From: an uncultured Anaerolineales bacterium
Lineage (GTDB): Bacteria; Chloroflexota; Anaerolineae; Anaerolineales; Villigracilaceae
Assembly (NCBI GenBank): GCA_938008865.1
Contig: CALLJA010000577.1
Location: 1-5,105 of the forward strand
Direction: 5' to 3'
Length of the DNA stretch: 5,105 nucleotides
A model generated the notes under the pieces. That model was not told where the DNA came from. It ran no database searches and saw only the letters and a list, made by a program, of their open reading frames with translations. The translations under genes and the position numbers were made by a program. Of the stretch, positions 1-5,105 are shown piece by piece; position 1 is the first letter of the stretch; every line of letters begins with the position of its first letter.

Positions 1-251
1 TCCACCGACTGCAGGACCTTGTCGAGCATCTGGCCCGCCCGCCCCACGAATGGCTTGCCCTGGATGTTTTCCTCGGGCCCGGGCGCCTCCCCGATGATCA
101 GCAATTTCGCGTTCGGGTTGCCGCGGCTGATGACGATGTTCGTGCCCGCATTCGCCAGCGGATCGTCGGTCATGCGCCGCATCACACCGAAGAGTTCGTC
201 GAGCGAAGCGTATGGTTTCGGCCCCGGGCTGGTGAAATCAATTTGCGACAT
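1..251 (-). CDS. udg: Uracil-DNA glycosylase, family 4-type, N-terminal part (runs off left edge)
   Basis: Base-excision repair enzyme that removes uracil, formed by cytosine deamination, from DNA in the cytoplasm. Only the first 83 residues are in the window; the 3' end lies beyond position 1. The diagnostic block is intact: RGNPNAKLLIIGEAPG (residues 43-58) carries the family's GEAPG active-site motif, and GKPFVGRAGQMLD (65-77) carries the Phe that in this family stacks on the uracil. GEAPG rather than GEQPG argues for family 4 and against UdgX. The start at 251 is supported by a strong Shine-Dalgarno 5 nt upstream. Oddity: family 4 enzymes normally have CxxCPL just before this block, the first half of a [4Fe-4S] ligand set. 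Here the equivalent stretch reads MTDDPL (27-32), and the 83 visible residues contain no cysteine. The distal motif (His-containing) and the other two cysteines cannot be seen. The gene is divergent from the glycerate kinase. Family assignment is firm; cluster status is inference. Confidence 0.9.
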   Translation of the reverse strand, partial: MSQIDFTSPGPKPYASLDELFGVMRRMTDDPLANAGTNIVISRGNPNAKLLIIGEAPGPEENIQGKPFVGRAGQMLDKVLQSV

Positions 252-256
252 GCGCG

Positions 257-264
257 CCTTCCTT
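257..264 (-). promoter_or_regulatory. Shine-Dalgarno of the uracil-DNA glycosylase gene
   Basis: On the minus strand the sequence reads AAGGAAGG, ending 5 nt before the ATG at 251-249. It is a strong purine-rich ribosome binding site and fixes the start codon of the glycosylase. It contrasts with the kinase gene across the intergenic region, which has no comparable site. Confidence 0.75.
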
Positions 265-282
265 GCAAAAATGGATGCCGCG

Positions 283-288
283 ATTCTA
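283..288 (-). promoter_or_regulatory. Candidate -10 box for the uracil-DNA glycosylase
   Basis: The minus strand reads TAGAAT, a 5/6 match to TATAAT. With standard spacing, transcription would start near position 276 (an A on the minus strand), giving a 25-nt leader that includes the Shine-Dalgarno. No good -35 hexamer sits at 16-18 nt; the nearest TTG-containing candidate (TTGGTC, 314-309) is 20 nt away, so the promoter is weakly supported. Confidence 0.4.
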
Positions 289-298
289 CTCCATTCCC

Positions 299-326
299 TT
301 GCGCGGCGGACCAAACGTCCTATACT
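299..326 (+). promoter_or_regulatory. Candidate sigma70-type promoter of the glycerate kinase (leaderless)
   Basis: TTGCGC (299-304) is followed by a 16-nt spacer and TATACT (321-326), a 5/6 match to the consensus -10. Counting the usual six bases from the -10 box to the start site puts +1 at position 333, which is the A of the kinase ATG. The stretch before the ATG (TTGGGGC) has no convincing Shine-Dalgarno. The elements are seen directly; their use as a promoter and the leaderless mRNA are inference. The region overlaps the likely promoter of the divergent glycosylase. Confidence 0.5.
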
Positions 327-332
327 TGGGGC

Positions 333-1571
333 ATGAACTTCATCAGCGCCTCGCTGCATGACCCGCGCGTCGTGCGCATCCTGCAAGCCGCCTTCGACGC
401 CGCCGACCCGTCCCGCGCGGTGCGCGACCATCTGCGTGCGCACCCCTTGCCCGAGGCCAAGCACATCTTCGTCTTCGGATTGGGGAAAGCGGCCTGCGCG
501 ATGGTGAACGGCCTGCCCGAGTTGCCGAACCTCGCCGATACGTTGATCGTCACCAAGCACGCAGCGCATGTGGACTCCGATCCTGTCACCGTTATGGAAG
601 GGAATCATCCCGTCCCCGGCGAAGCCAGCCTCGCGGCAGGCCGCGCCGCGCTGGAGTTCGTCTCGCGCCTCACGCCCGACGACCTGCTGCTCTGCCTGAT
701 CTCGGGCGGCGGCTCGGCGCTGATGACCGCGCCCATCCTCCCGCTGGCCGAGCTGCAGGCGCTGACGTCCACGCTGCTGGCAAAGGGCGCGCGCATCGAC
801 GAGATCAACACCCTGCGCCGTCACCTCGACCTGCTCAAGGGCGGAGGCCTGGCCCAAACTGCGCGGGGCGCGCGCGTCGTCAGCCTGATTCTCTCGGACG
901 TGGTCGGCGACCCGCTGGAGGCCATTGCCTCGGGGCCGACCGCGCCCGACCCATCCACGCGCGCGAAGGCCGAGGCGCTGGCCGCCCGCTTTAGCGGAGT
1001 CCGCTTCCCGTTCCGCGAAACGCTCAAAGCCGACGATCCGCTCTTTGCGCGGGTCCAGAACCACGTCATCGCCAGCAACGACCTCGCCCTGCGCGCCGCG
1101 CAGCATCAGGCCGAGATCGAAGGCTTCGAGGCGCAGGTCCTCGCATCGGGCTTGCAGGGTGAAGCCCGCGAGGTCGGCCGCCGCCTGGCCGAGACGCTGC
1201 GCGAGGCGGCCACGTCACGCGCGCGGCCGTTCTGCCTGCTGGCGGGCGGAGAGACCACCGTCACCCTGCGCGGGGACGGGCGCGGCGGCCGCAATCAGGA
1301 AGTCGCCCTCGGCGCGGTCGAGTCGCTGCGCGGGATGAGGGACGTGCTGTTCGTCTCCATCGCCACCGACGGCGAGGATGGCCCCACCGACGCGGCGGGA
1401 GCCGTCGCCACAGGCGAGACCGCCGCACAGGCCGAGGCGCTCGGGCTGTGCGCCGAAACCTATTTGGCCGAGAGTAATTCCTACGCTTACTTCACAGCGC
1501 TGGGCGACCTGCTCAAGCCCGGCCCTAGCGGCACCAACGTCAACGACCTGATGCTGCTGTTCGGCTTGTAG
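333..1571 (+). CDS. gckA: Glycerate 2-kinase (DUF4147/MOFRL family)
   Basis: Phosphorylates D-glycerate with ATP to 2-phosphoglycerate (EC 2.7.1.165 type) in the cytoplasm, feeding glycerate from serine, glyoxylate, hydroxypyruvate or tartrate breakdown into lower glycolysis. The 412-residue protein is slightly short for the family. The N-terminal DUF4147 domain (about 5-240) shows FGLGKAA (48-54, with the conserved Lys52), GNHPVPG (90-96), LISGGGSALM (122-131), INTLRRHLDLLKGGGLA (158-174) and LSDVVGDPLEAIASGPT (187-203). The C-terminal MOFRL domain (about 295-405) shows GGETTV (305-310), GRGGRNQE (316-323), ATDGEDGPTDAAGA (344-357) and PGPSGTNVNDL (396-406). All expected signatures are present, so it should be active. 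The frame stays open up to a TTG at 243, but those extra 30 codons do not resemble the family; the ATG at 333 fits both the homology and the promoter position. A 46-nt gap to the transporter suggests co-transcription. The older label hydroxypyruvate reductase (TtuD) is used for close relatives. Confidence 0.93.
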   Translation: MNFISASLHDPRVVRILQAAFDAADPSRAVRDHLRAHPLPEAKHIFVFGLGKAACAMVNGLPELPNLADTLIVTKHAAHVDSDPVTVMEGNHPVPGEASLAAGRAALEFVSRLTPDDLLLCLISGGGSALMTAPILPLAELQALTSTLLAKGARIDEINTLRRHLDLLKGGGLAQTARGARVVSLILSDVVGDPLEAIASGPTAPDPSTRAKAEALAARFSGVRFPFRETLKADDPLFARVQNHVIASNDLALRAAQHQAEIEGFEAQVLASGLQGEAREVGRRLAETLREAATSRARPFCLLAGGETTVTLRGDGRGGRNQEVALGAVESLRGMRDVLFVSIATDGEDGPTDAAGAVATGETAAQAEALGLCAETYLAESNSYAYFTALGDLLKPGPSGTNVNDLMLLFGL

Positions 1572-1606
1572 CCATCCATGCTCATCACACCCCATTCAAA
1601 GAAATC

Positions 1607-1610
1607 AGGA
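1607..1610 (+). promoter_or_regulatory. Shine-Dalgarno of the MFS transporter gene
   Basis: AGGA lies 7 nt before the ATG at 1618 and supports that start. The 46-nt gap after the kinase stop contains no recognisable promoter hexamers and no terminator hairpin, which favours read-through from the kinase gene. Confidence 0.6.
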
Positions 1611-1617
1611 CCCGCCC

Positions 1618-2862
1618 ATGACCAAGACCAAATCGAACGATAAACCCGGCATCCGCCAGTTACCGCGCAACGTGTGGGCGGTGGGATTGACCAGTTTTTT
1701 CATGGACGTCTCCAGCGAGATGGTGCTCAACATCCTGCCGCTGTTCCTTGCCAACGTTCTTGGCGTAAAGACCAACGTTATCGGTTTGATCGAGGGCATT
1801 GCCGAAGCCACTGCCAGCATCCTGAAATTGTTCTCGGGCTGGCTCTCCGACAAGGTTGGCGGGCGCAAGTGGCTGGCCGTGACCGGCTACGGTCTTTCGG
1901 CGCTCGTCAAGCCTTTCTTTTACATCGCGGGCAGTTGGGGTCTGGTCGCGGGCGTGCGCTGGGCCGACCGCGTGGGCAAGGGCATCCGCACCGCGCCGCG
2001 TGACGCGCTGGTGGCGGACTCCGTCACCGCAGAGACGCGCGGGCTGGCCTTCGGCTTCCACCGCGCCATGGACACGGCCGGCGCGCTGACGGGCATCCTG
2101 ATCGCCGTGGGGGTCGTCTGGCTGGCCCAGCGCGATACGCTGTCGCTGTCGAGGCCCACCTTCCAATCGGTGGTACTGATCAGCCTGCTGCCCGCCCTGC
2201 TGGCGGTGCTGTCGCTCATCCTGGGCGCGAAGGACGTGGCGGTCAAGGGTCAGCGCGCCGCGCCGAAATTCTCGCTGCGCAGCATGGGCAAGCCGTTCGG
2301 CGTCTTCCTGGTCATCGTCAGCATCTTCACGCTCGGCAACTCATCCGACGCCTTTCTGGTGCTGCGCGCCCAAAACCTGGGCGTTTCGGTGATCGGCATC
2401 CTGCTCATGCTGGCCATGTTCAACCTGATCTACTCGCTCATCTCCACCCCGGCCGGGTCGCTGTCCGACCGCGTTGGGCGGCGGCGGCTGATCATCGGCG
2501 GCTGGCTGGTGTATGCGGCCATCTATTTCGGCTTCGCCCTGGCCCAGTCCGCGTGGCAGGTGTGGCTGTTGTATGTGGCCTACGGCCTGTACTACGGCAT
2601 GGCCTACGGCAGCGCCAACGCCCTGGTGGCGGACCTGGTGCCCGATACCCTGCGCGGCACGGCCTACGGGACTTATAACGCCGTGATCGGCCTGCTGGCC
2701 TTTCCCTCCTCGCTGATCGCGGGCATCCTGTGGGAAGGCGCGGGCGCGTGGGGCGGATTCGGCCCCTCCGCGCCCTTCCTGTTCGGCGGGTCGCTGGCCC
2801 TGCTGGCCTCGCTGTTGATGGCGTTCTGGATGCCGAAGACCTCCGCGCGGGGCGCGGCCTAA
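1618..2862 (+). CDS. Major facilitator superfamily transporter, 12 TM
   Basis: Inner-membrane secondary transporter of 414 residues, a normal MFS length. The hydrophobic profile fits 12 membrane segments in two halves, with a long polar cytoplasmic linker around 204-224. Motif A is present in both halves: GWLSDKVGGRKW (74-85) and GSLSDRVGRRRL (280-291). The block DRVGKGIRTAPRDALVADS (117-135), followed by RGLAFGFHRAMD (141-152), and an acidic first helix with FFMDVSSEM (27-35) are hallmarks, as I recall them, of the MJ1317-like MFS group, which is widespread in bacteria and archaea and mostly uncharacterised. Charged residues within or next to helices (Asp30, Glu34, Glu59, Glu63) suggest proton coupling, but the substrate and direction cannot be read from sequence. 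The neighbouring kinase could hint at an organic acid, but this family often sits beside unrelated genes. It is probably co-transcribed with the kinase. Its stop codon overlaps that of the convergent glycoside hydrolase. Confidence 0.9.
   Translation: MTKTKSNDKPGIRQLPRNVWAVGLTSFFMDVSSEMVLNILPLFLANVLGVKTNVIGLIEGIAEATASILKLFSGWLSDKVGGRKWLAVTGYGLSALVKPFFYIAGSWGLVAGVRWADRVGKGIRTAPRDALVADSVTAETRGLAFGFHRAMDTAGALTGILIAVGVVWLAQRDTLSLSRPTFQSVVLISLLPALLAVLSLILGAKDVAVKGQRAAPKFSLRSMGKPFGVFLVIVSIFTLGNSSDAFLVLRAQNLGVSVIGILLMLAMFNLIYSLISTPAGSLSDRVGRRRLIIGGWLVYAAIYFGFALAQSAWQVWLLYVAYGLYYGMAYGSANALVADLVPDTLRGTAYGTYNAVIGLLAFPSSLIAGILWEGAGAWGGFGPSAPFLFGGSLALLASLLMAFWMPKTSARGAA
2859..2862. other. 4-nt tail-to-tail overlap of convergent genes
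   Basis: The transporter stop TAA occupies 2860-2862 on the plus strand. The hydrolase stop TAG occupies 2861-2859 on the minus strand. The two coding regions therefore share four bases and leave no intergenic space for a terminator. Confidence 0.9.
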
Positions 2863-5048
2863 GCCTCCACCCGCAGCAGGACCTTCAACAAGTCGCGTTC
2901 GCGCGACGACGGACCGACCCGCACCTCGAACTCACCCGCTTCGACCAGGCTGCGCCCTTCGGCGTTCACGATCTGAAAGGACTCCCAGGGCAGTTCGACC
3001 TGCGCGGTCTGCTTCTGTCCAGGTTCAAGATGCAGGCGGGCAAAACCTTTGAGCGCCTTGTCCACCCAGGTGGCGGAAGTCACCAGGTCCGAGACGTAGA
3101 CCTGCACGACCTCAACCCCCGCGCGCGGACCTATATTCTCGACTTCGACCGAGACCGTCAGCGACCCGCCGCGCTCAAGGGTGGAAGAATCCAGCCGCAG
3201 GTCCGAATAGCGGAATTGGGTGTAGCTCAAGCCGTGTCCAAAGGGGAAGAGCGGCTCCTGAGTCAGGTCGGCATAGCGGTCGCCGTGCTGGCCGCGCACC
3301 TGGCTGTAGAAAACGGGCTGCTGCCCAACGTGGACGGGGATCGAGATGGTCAATTTTCCCGAAGGGTTCAACACACCAAACAGGGCTTCGGCCAGGGCGA
3401 GTCCACCTTCCATGCCGGGATTGAAGACCTCCAGAATGGCGGCGGCGCGTTTGGCCGCAGGAGGCAGGACGAGCGGCTTGCTGTTCACGAGCACAAGGAT
3501 CAACGGCCTGCCCGTTTTTTCGAGCGCATCAAGCAGCGCCGCCTGCCCACCTTGCAGTTCGAGCGTGGCGGTGCTGAGCGTCTCGCCGACGAAGTTCAGG
3601 TGGTCGCCCACGACGACGACGGTCGCGTCGGCGGCCTGGGCGGCGGCAACGGCGGCGGGGATGCCCGAGAGGTCGTCATCGGTGATGGAACAGCCGCGCT
3701 CATAACGGACCTCGCAGCCCGCAGGCGCCAGGGCGCGGATGCCATCCAGCACGGTGGTGGTCCGTTCACGCGGATGCTTGCCCGCCTCGGGCGGGTGCTG
3801 CGAGGAGCCCAGCGACCAGTCGCCAAGTTGCTGCTGGTCGTCGTCGGCGTTGGGGCCGACCACGGCGATGGACGTCAGCTTGGATGGGTCGAGCGGGAGC
3901 AGACCGTCGTTCTGGAGCAGGATCAGGCTCTGGCGGGCCGCCTCCAGGTTGACGGCGCGATGCTCGGGACGGGCGATCTCGGCGGCAGCGCGGGCCAGGT
4001 CGGCGCGGCGGGGATTCTCGAACAGTCCCATACGGAATTTCAGGGCCAGCAGGCGGGCGCAAGGCCCGTCGATCTCCGCCTCGGACAGGCGTCCGCTTCG
4101 CACGGCTTCGAGCGCGCCCTGGTGGAACTGCGGGGTGGTCATGATGATGTCGTTGCCCGCGCGCAACGCCACAACGGCCGCGTCGGCAAAAGTCGCACAG
4201 ACCTTCTGCTCGTGGACCAGCCGCCCGACGTTGTCCCAGTCGGTGACCAGCACGCCGCGGAAATCCCATTCGTCCTTGAGGACCTCGGTCAGCAGCCAGC
4301 GGTTGGCGGTCGAGGGCAGGCCGTCCATGGATTGATAGCCGGTCATGAAGGTCATCGCACCCGCACGGACGGCGCGTTCGAAGGGCGGTAGGAAGAAACT
4401 GCGCAGTTTGCGGCGCGAGATGTCGGCCTCGGAAGAGTCGCGCCCGCCCTGGGTTTCGGAGTAGCCCGCGAAATGTTTGGCGGTGGCCAGCACAGCGGCG
4501 GGGTCGTCGAGCCCGCGGCCCTGGTAACCGCGCACCAACGCCGCGCCAAGTTCGCCGATCAGGTACGGGTCTTCCCCGAAGGTCTCACCGGTGCGGCCCC
4601 AGCGCAGGTCACGCGAAAGACACAGCACGGGCGAGAAGGTCCAGTGGATGCCCGTGGGGGCCATCTCTTCGGCAGTGGCGCGTCCCACCTGTTCGAGCAG
4701 GTCGGGATTCCAACTGGCAGCCATCGCCAACTGGGTCGGGAAGATGGTCGCGCCCTTCCAAAACGAGTGGCCGTGGATGCCGTCCTCGCCGATCAAGAGG
4801 GGAATGCCCAGGCGGGTCCGCGCGGTGAGGTCCATCGCGCGGTTAACCTTCTCGCCGAGGACGTGCAGCAGGGAGCCAGGCTGGAATTTTTCGACGAACG
4901 AAAGGTCTTCGACGCGCGCGTCCCACAGCATGATTTGGCCGATCTTTTCTTCGAGGGTCATGCGGCCAAGCAGGTCGGCAACGCGCTCTTCGACAGACAG
5001 GGTGGAATTGCGGTACGCGGGGGTGGGGTGAGAGACAAGACTGGGCAT
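2859..5048 (-). CDS. Family 3 glycoside hydrolase (beta-glucosidase type)
   Basis: Retaining exo-glycosidase expected to release glucose (or xylose or a related sugar) from the non-reducing end of beta-linked oligosaccharides or glycosides. The 729-residue protein has the full three-part layout: a TIM-barrel domain (about 20-345), an alpha/beta sandwich domain (about 375-605) and a C-terminal fibronectin III-like domain (about 645-715). Barrel motifs include GEDGIHG (87-93, Asp89 in the sugar-binding subsite), RDLRWGRTGETFGEDP (146-161), AKHFAGY (190-196) and GVLVTDWDN (265-273), with Asp270 as nucleophile. The likely acid/base is Glu489 in VGETLSTATLELQGGQ. The sandwich also carries NPSGKL (561-566) and FPFGHGLSYTQF (601-612). 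No signal peptide or lipobox is visible, so it should act in the cytoplasm on imported glycosides, unlike periplasmic BglX. The start at 5048 has a Shine-Dalgarno 5 nt upstream and its own promoter. Family is certain; exact substrate is not. Confidence 0.95.
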   Translation of the reverse strand: MPSLVSHPTPAYRNSTLSVEERVADLLGRMTLEEKIGQIMLWDARVEDLSFVEKFQPGSLLHVLGEKVNRAMDLTARTRLGIPLLIGEDGIHGHSFWKGATIFPTQLAMAASWNPDLLEQVGRATAEEMAPTGIHWTFSPVLCLSRDLRWGRTGETFGEDPYLIGELGAALVRGYQGRGLDDPAAVLATAKHFAGYSETQGGRDSSEADISRRKLRSFFLPPFERAVRAGAMTFMTGYQSMDGLPSTANRWLLTEVLKDEWDFRGVLVTDWDNVGRLVHEQKVCATFADAAVVALRAGNDIIMTTPQFHQGALEAVRSGRLSEAEIDGPCARLLALKFRMGLFENPRRADLARAAAEIARPEHRAVNLEAARQSLILLQNDGLLPLDPSKLTSIAVVGPNADDDQQQLGDWSLGSSQHPPEAGKHPRERTTTVLDGIRALAPAGCEVRYERGCSITDDDLSGIPAAVAAAQAADATVVVVGDHLNFVGETLSTATLELQGGQAALLDALEKTGRPLILVLVNSKPLVLPPAAKRAAAILEVFNPGMEGGLALAEALFGVLNPSGKLTISIPVHVGQQPVFYSQVRGQHGDRYADLTQEPLFPFGHGLSYTQFRYSDLRLDSSTLERGGSLTVSVEVENIGPRAGVEVVQVYVSDLVTSATWVDKALKGFARLHLEPGQKQTAQVELPWESFQIVNAEGRSLVEAGEFEVRVGPSSRERDLLKVLLRVEA

Positions 5049-5053
5049 GGTTT

Positions 5054-5057
5054 TCCT
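5054..5057 (-). promoter_or_regulatory. Shine-Dalgarno of the glycoside hydrolase gene
   Basis: The minus strand reads AGGAAAACC immediately before the ATG, placing AGGA 5 nt upstream of the start at 5048. This supports the chosen start codon. Confidence 0.65.
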
Positions 5058-5078
5058 GATTCTATTTGGGGTGGTTCG

Positions 5079-5092
5079 GGCGGGACGCCGCC
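5079..5092. repeat. Inverted repeat at the hydrolase transcription start, flanked by direct repeats
   Basis: GGCGG (5079-5083) and CCGCC (5088-5092) form a perfect 5-bp inverted repeat around GACG. It is flanked exactly on each side by the direct repeat GTTCG (5074-5078 and 5093-5097). The element covers about -1 to +13 relative to the predicted start at 5091. That placement suits a repressor operator, or a hairpin in the 5' leader. The symmetry is seen directly; the function is inference, and short GC-rich palindromes also arise by chance. Confidence 0.4.
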
Positions 5093-5097
5093 GTTCG

Positions 5098-5103
5098 ATT
5101 ATA
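5098..5103 (-). promoter_or_regulatory. Perfect -10 box of the glycoside hydrolase gene
   Basis: The minus strand reads TATAAT, an exact consensus -10 hexamer that stands out in GC-rich surroundings. Standard spacing puts +1 at position 5091 (G on the minus strand), giving a 43-nt leader with a Shine-Dalgarno. The -35 element would lie past the right edge, so it cannot be checked. Confidence 0.6.
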
Positions 5104-5105
5104 AG

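Noticed and set aside
243..332. N-terminal extension of the glycerate kinase from a TTG codon.
   Set aside because: The extra 30 residues do not resemble the family, overlap the start of the divergent glycosylase gene and would require reading through the kinase's own predicted promoter. The ATG at 333 is the better start.
19..336. Open frame of 105 codons on the plus strand across the left end.
   Set aside because: It is antisense to the uracil-DNA glycosylase, whose motifs are unmistakable, and runs through the divergent promoter region. No ribosome binding site or family resemblance is seen.
1215..1595. Minus-strand open frame of 126 codons within the glycerate kinase region.
   Set aside because: It is antisense to the conserved MOFRL domain, has low-complexity composition typical of GC-rich shadows, and shows no domain.
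1572..1617. Possible terminator or promoter between the kinase and transporter genes.
   Set aside because: The 46 bases contain no stable inverted repeat, no T-run and no convincing -35/-10 pair; only the AGGA ribosome binding site stands out.
1660..2246. Minus-strand open frames of 168 and 108 codons within the transporter gene.
   Set aside because: They are antisense to conserved MFS motifs and have no plausible promoter or recognisable product.
2730..4391. Long open frame (553 codons) on the plus strand, antisense to the glycoside hydrolase.
   Set aside because: It is in exact codon register with the hydrolase, so its stops would need TTA, CTA or TCA codons in the hydrolase, which are rare in GC-rich genes. 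It ends at a Leu CTA codon of the hydrolase. The translation is rich in Arg, Gly and Gln with no recognisable domain, and it starts inside the transporter gene. The hydrolase has complete family motifs, so this is a shadow.
5059..5064. Second TAGAAT on the minus strand just upstream of the hydrolase Shine-Dalgarno.
   Set aside because: Used as a -10 box it would start transcription only about 3 nt before the ATG and cut off the ribosome binding site. The perfect TATAAT at 5103-5098 is the better candidate.

Overview
This is a GC-rich window holding four ordinary protein-coding genes, packed tightly and with codon use typical of a GC-rich bacterium. I see no rRNA, tRNA, CRISPR array, insertion sequence or phage gene. 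The organism is bacterial. The gene types and style would suit Chloroflexota (Anaerolineae-like) or another GC-rich environmental lineage, but that placement is inference from general resemblance, and no marker gene is present to prove it.

Layout from left to right. Positions 1-251 (minus) hold the N-terminal 83 codons of a family 4-type uracil-DNA glycosylase that runs off the left edge. An 81-bp divergent intergenic region follows, with back-to-back promoter-like elements. At 333-1571 (plus) is a glycerate 2-kinase of the DUF4147/MOFRL family, whose ATG falls exactly where its predicted promoter would start transcription, so the mRNA may be leaderless. After a 46-bp gap, 1618-2862 (plus) encodes a 12-TM major facilitator superfamily transporter, probably read from the same transcript. 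Convergent to it, with the stop codons overlapping by 4 nt, 2859-5048 (minus) encodes a cytoplasmic family 3 glycoside hydrolase (beta-glucosidase type). The last 57 bp hold its Shine-Dalgarno sequence, a perfect TATAAT -10 box and a small symmetric element overlapping the predicted transcription start.

How the genes relate: the kinase would send D-glycerate into lower glycolysis as 2-phosphoglycerate, and the hydrolase would release sugar from short glycosides inside the cell. The transporter's substrate cannot be read from sequence. The glycosylase is a DNA-repair enzyme with no obvious link to the others. This looks like a housekeeping/carbon-metabolism neighbourhood rather than one dedicated system.

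I did not find an undescribed multi-gene system here. The points most worth a second look are the loss of both N-terminal iron-sulfur cysteines in the uracil-DNA glycosylase, the predicted leaderless start of the kinase, and the operator-like element at the hydrolase promoter.
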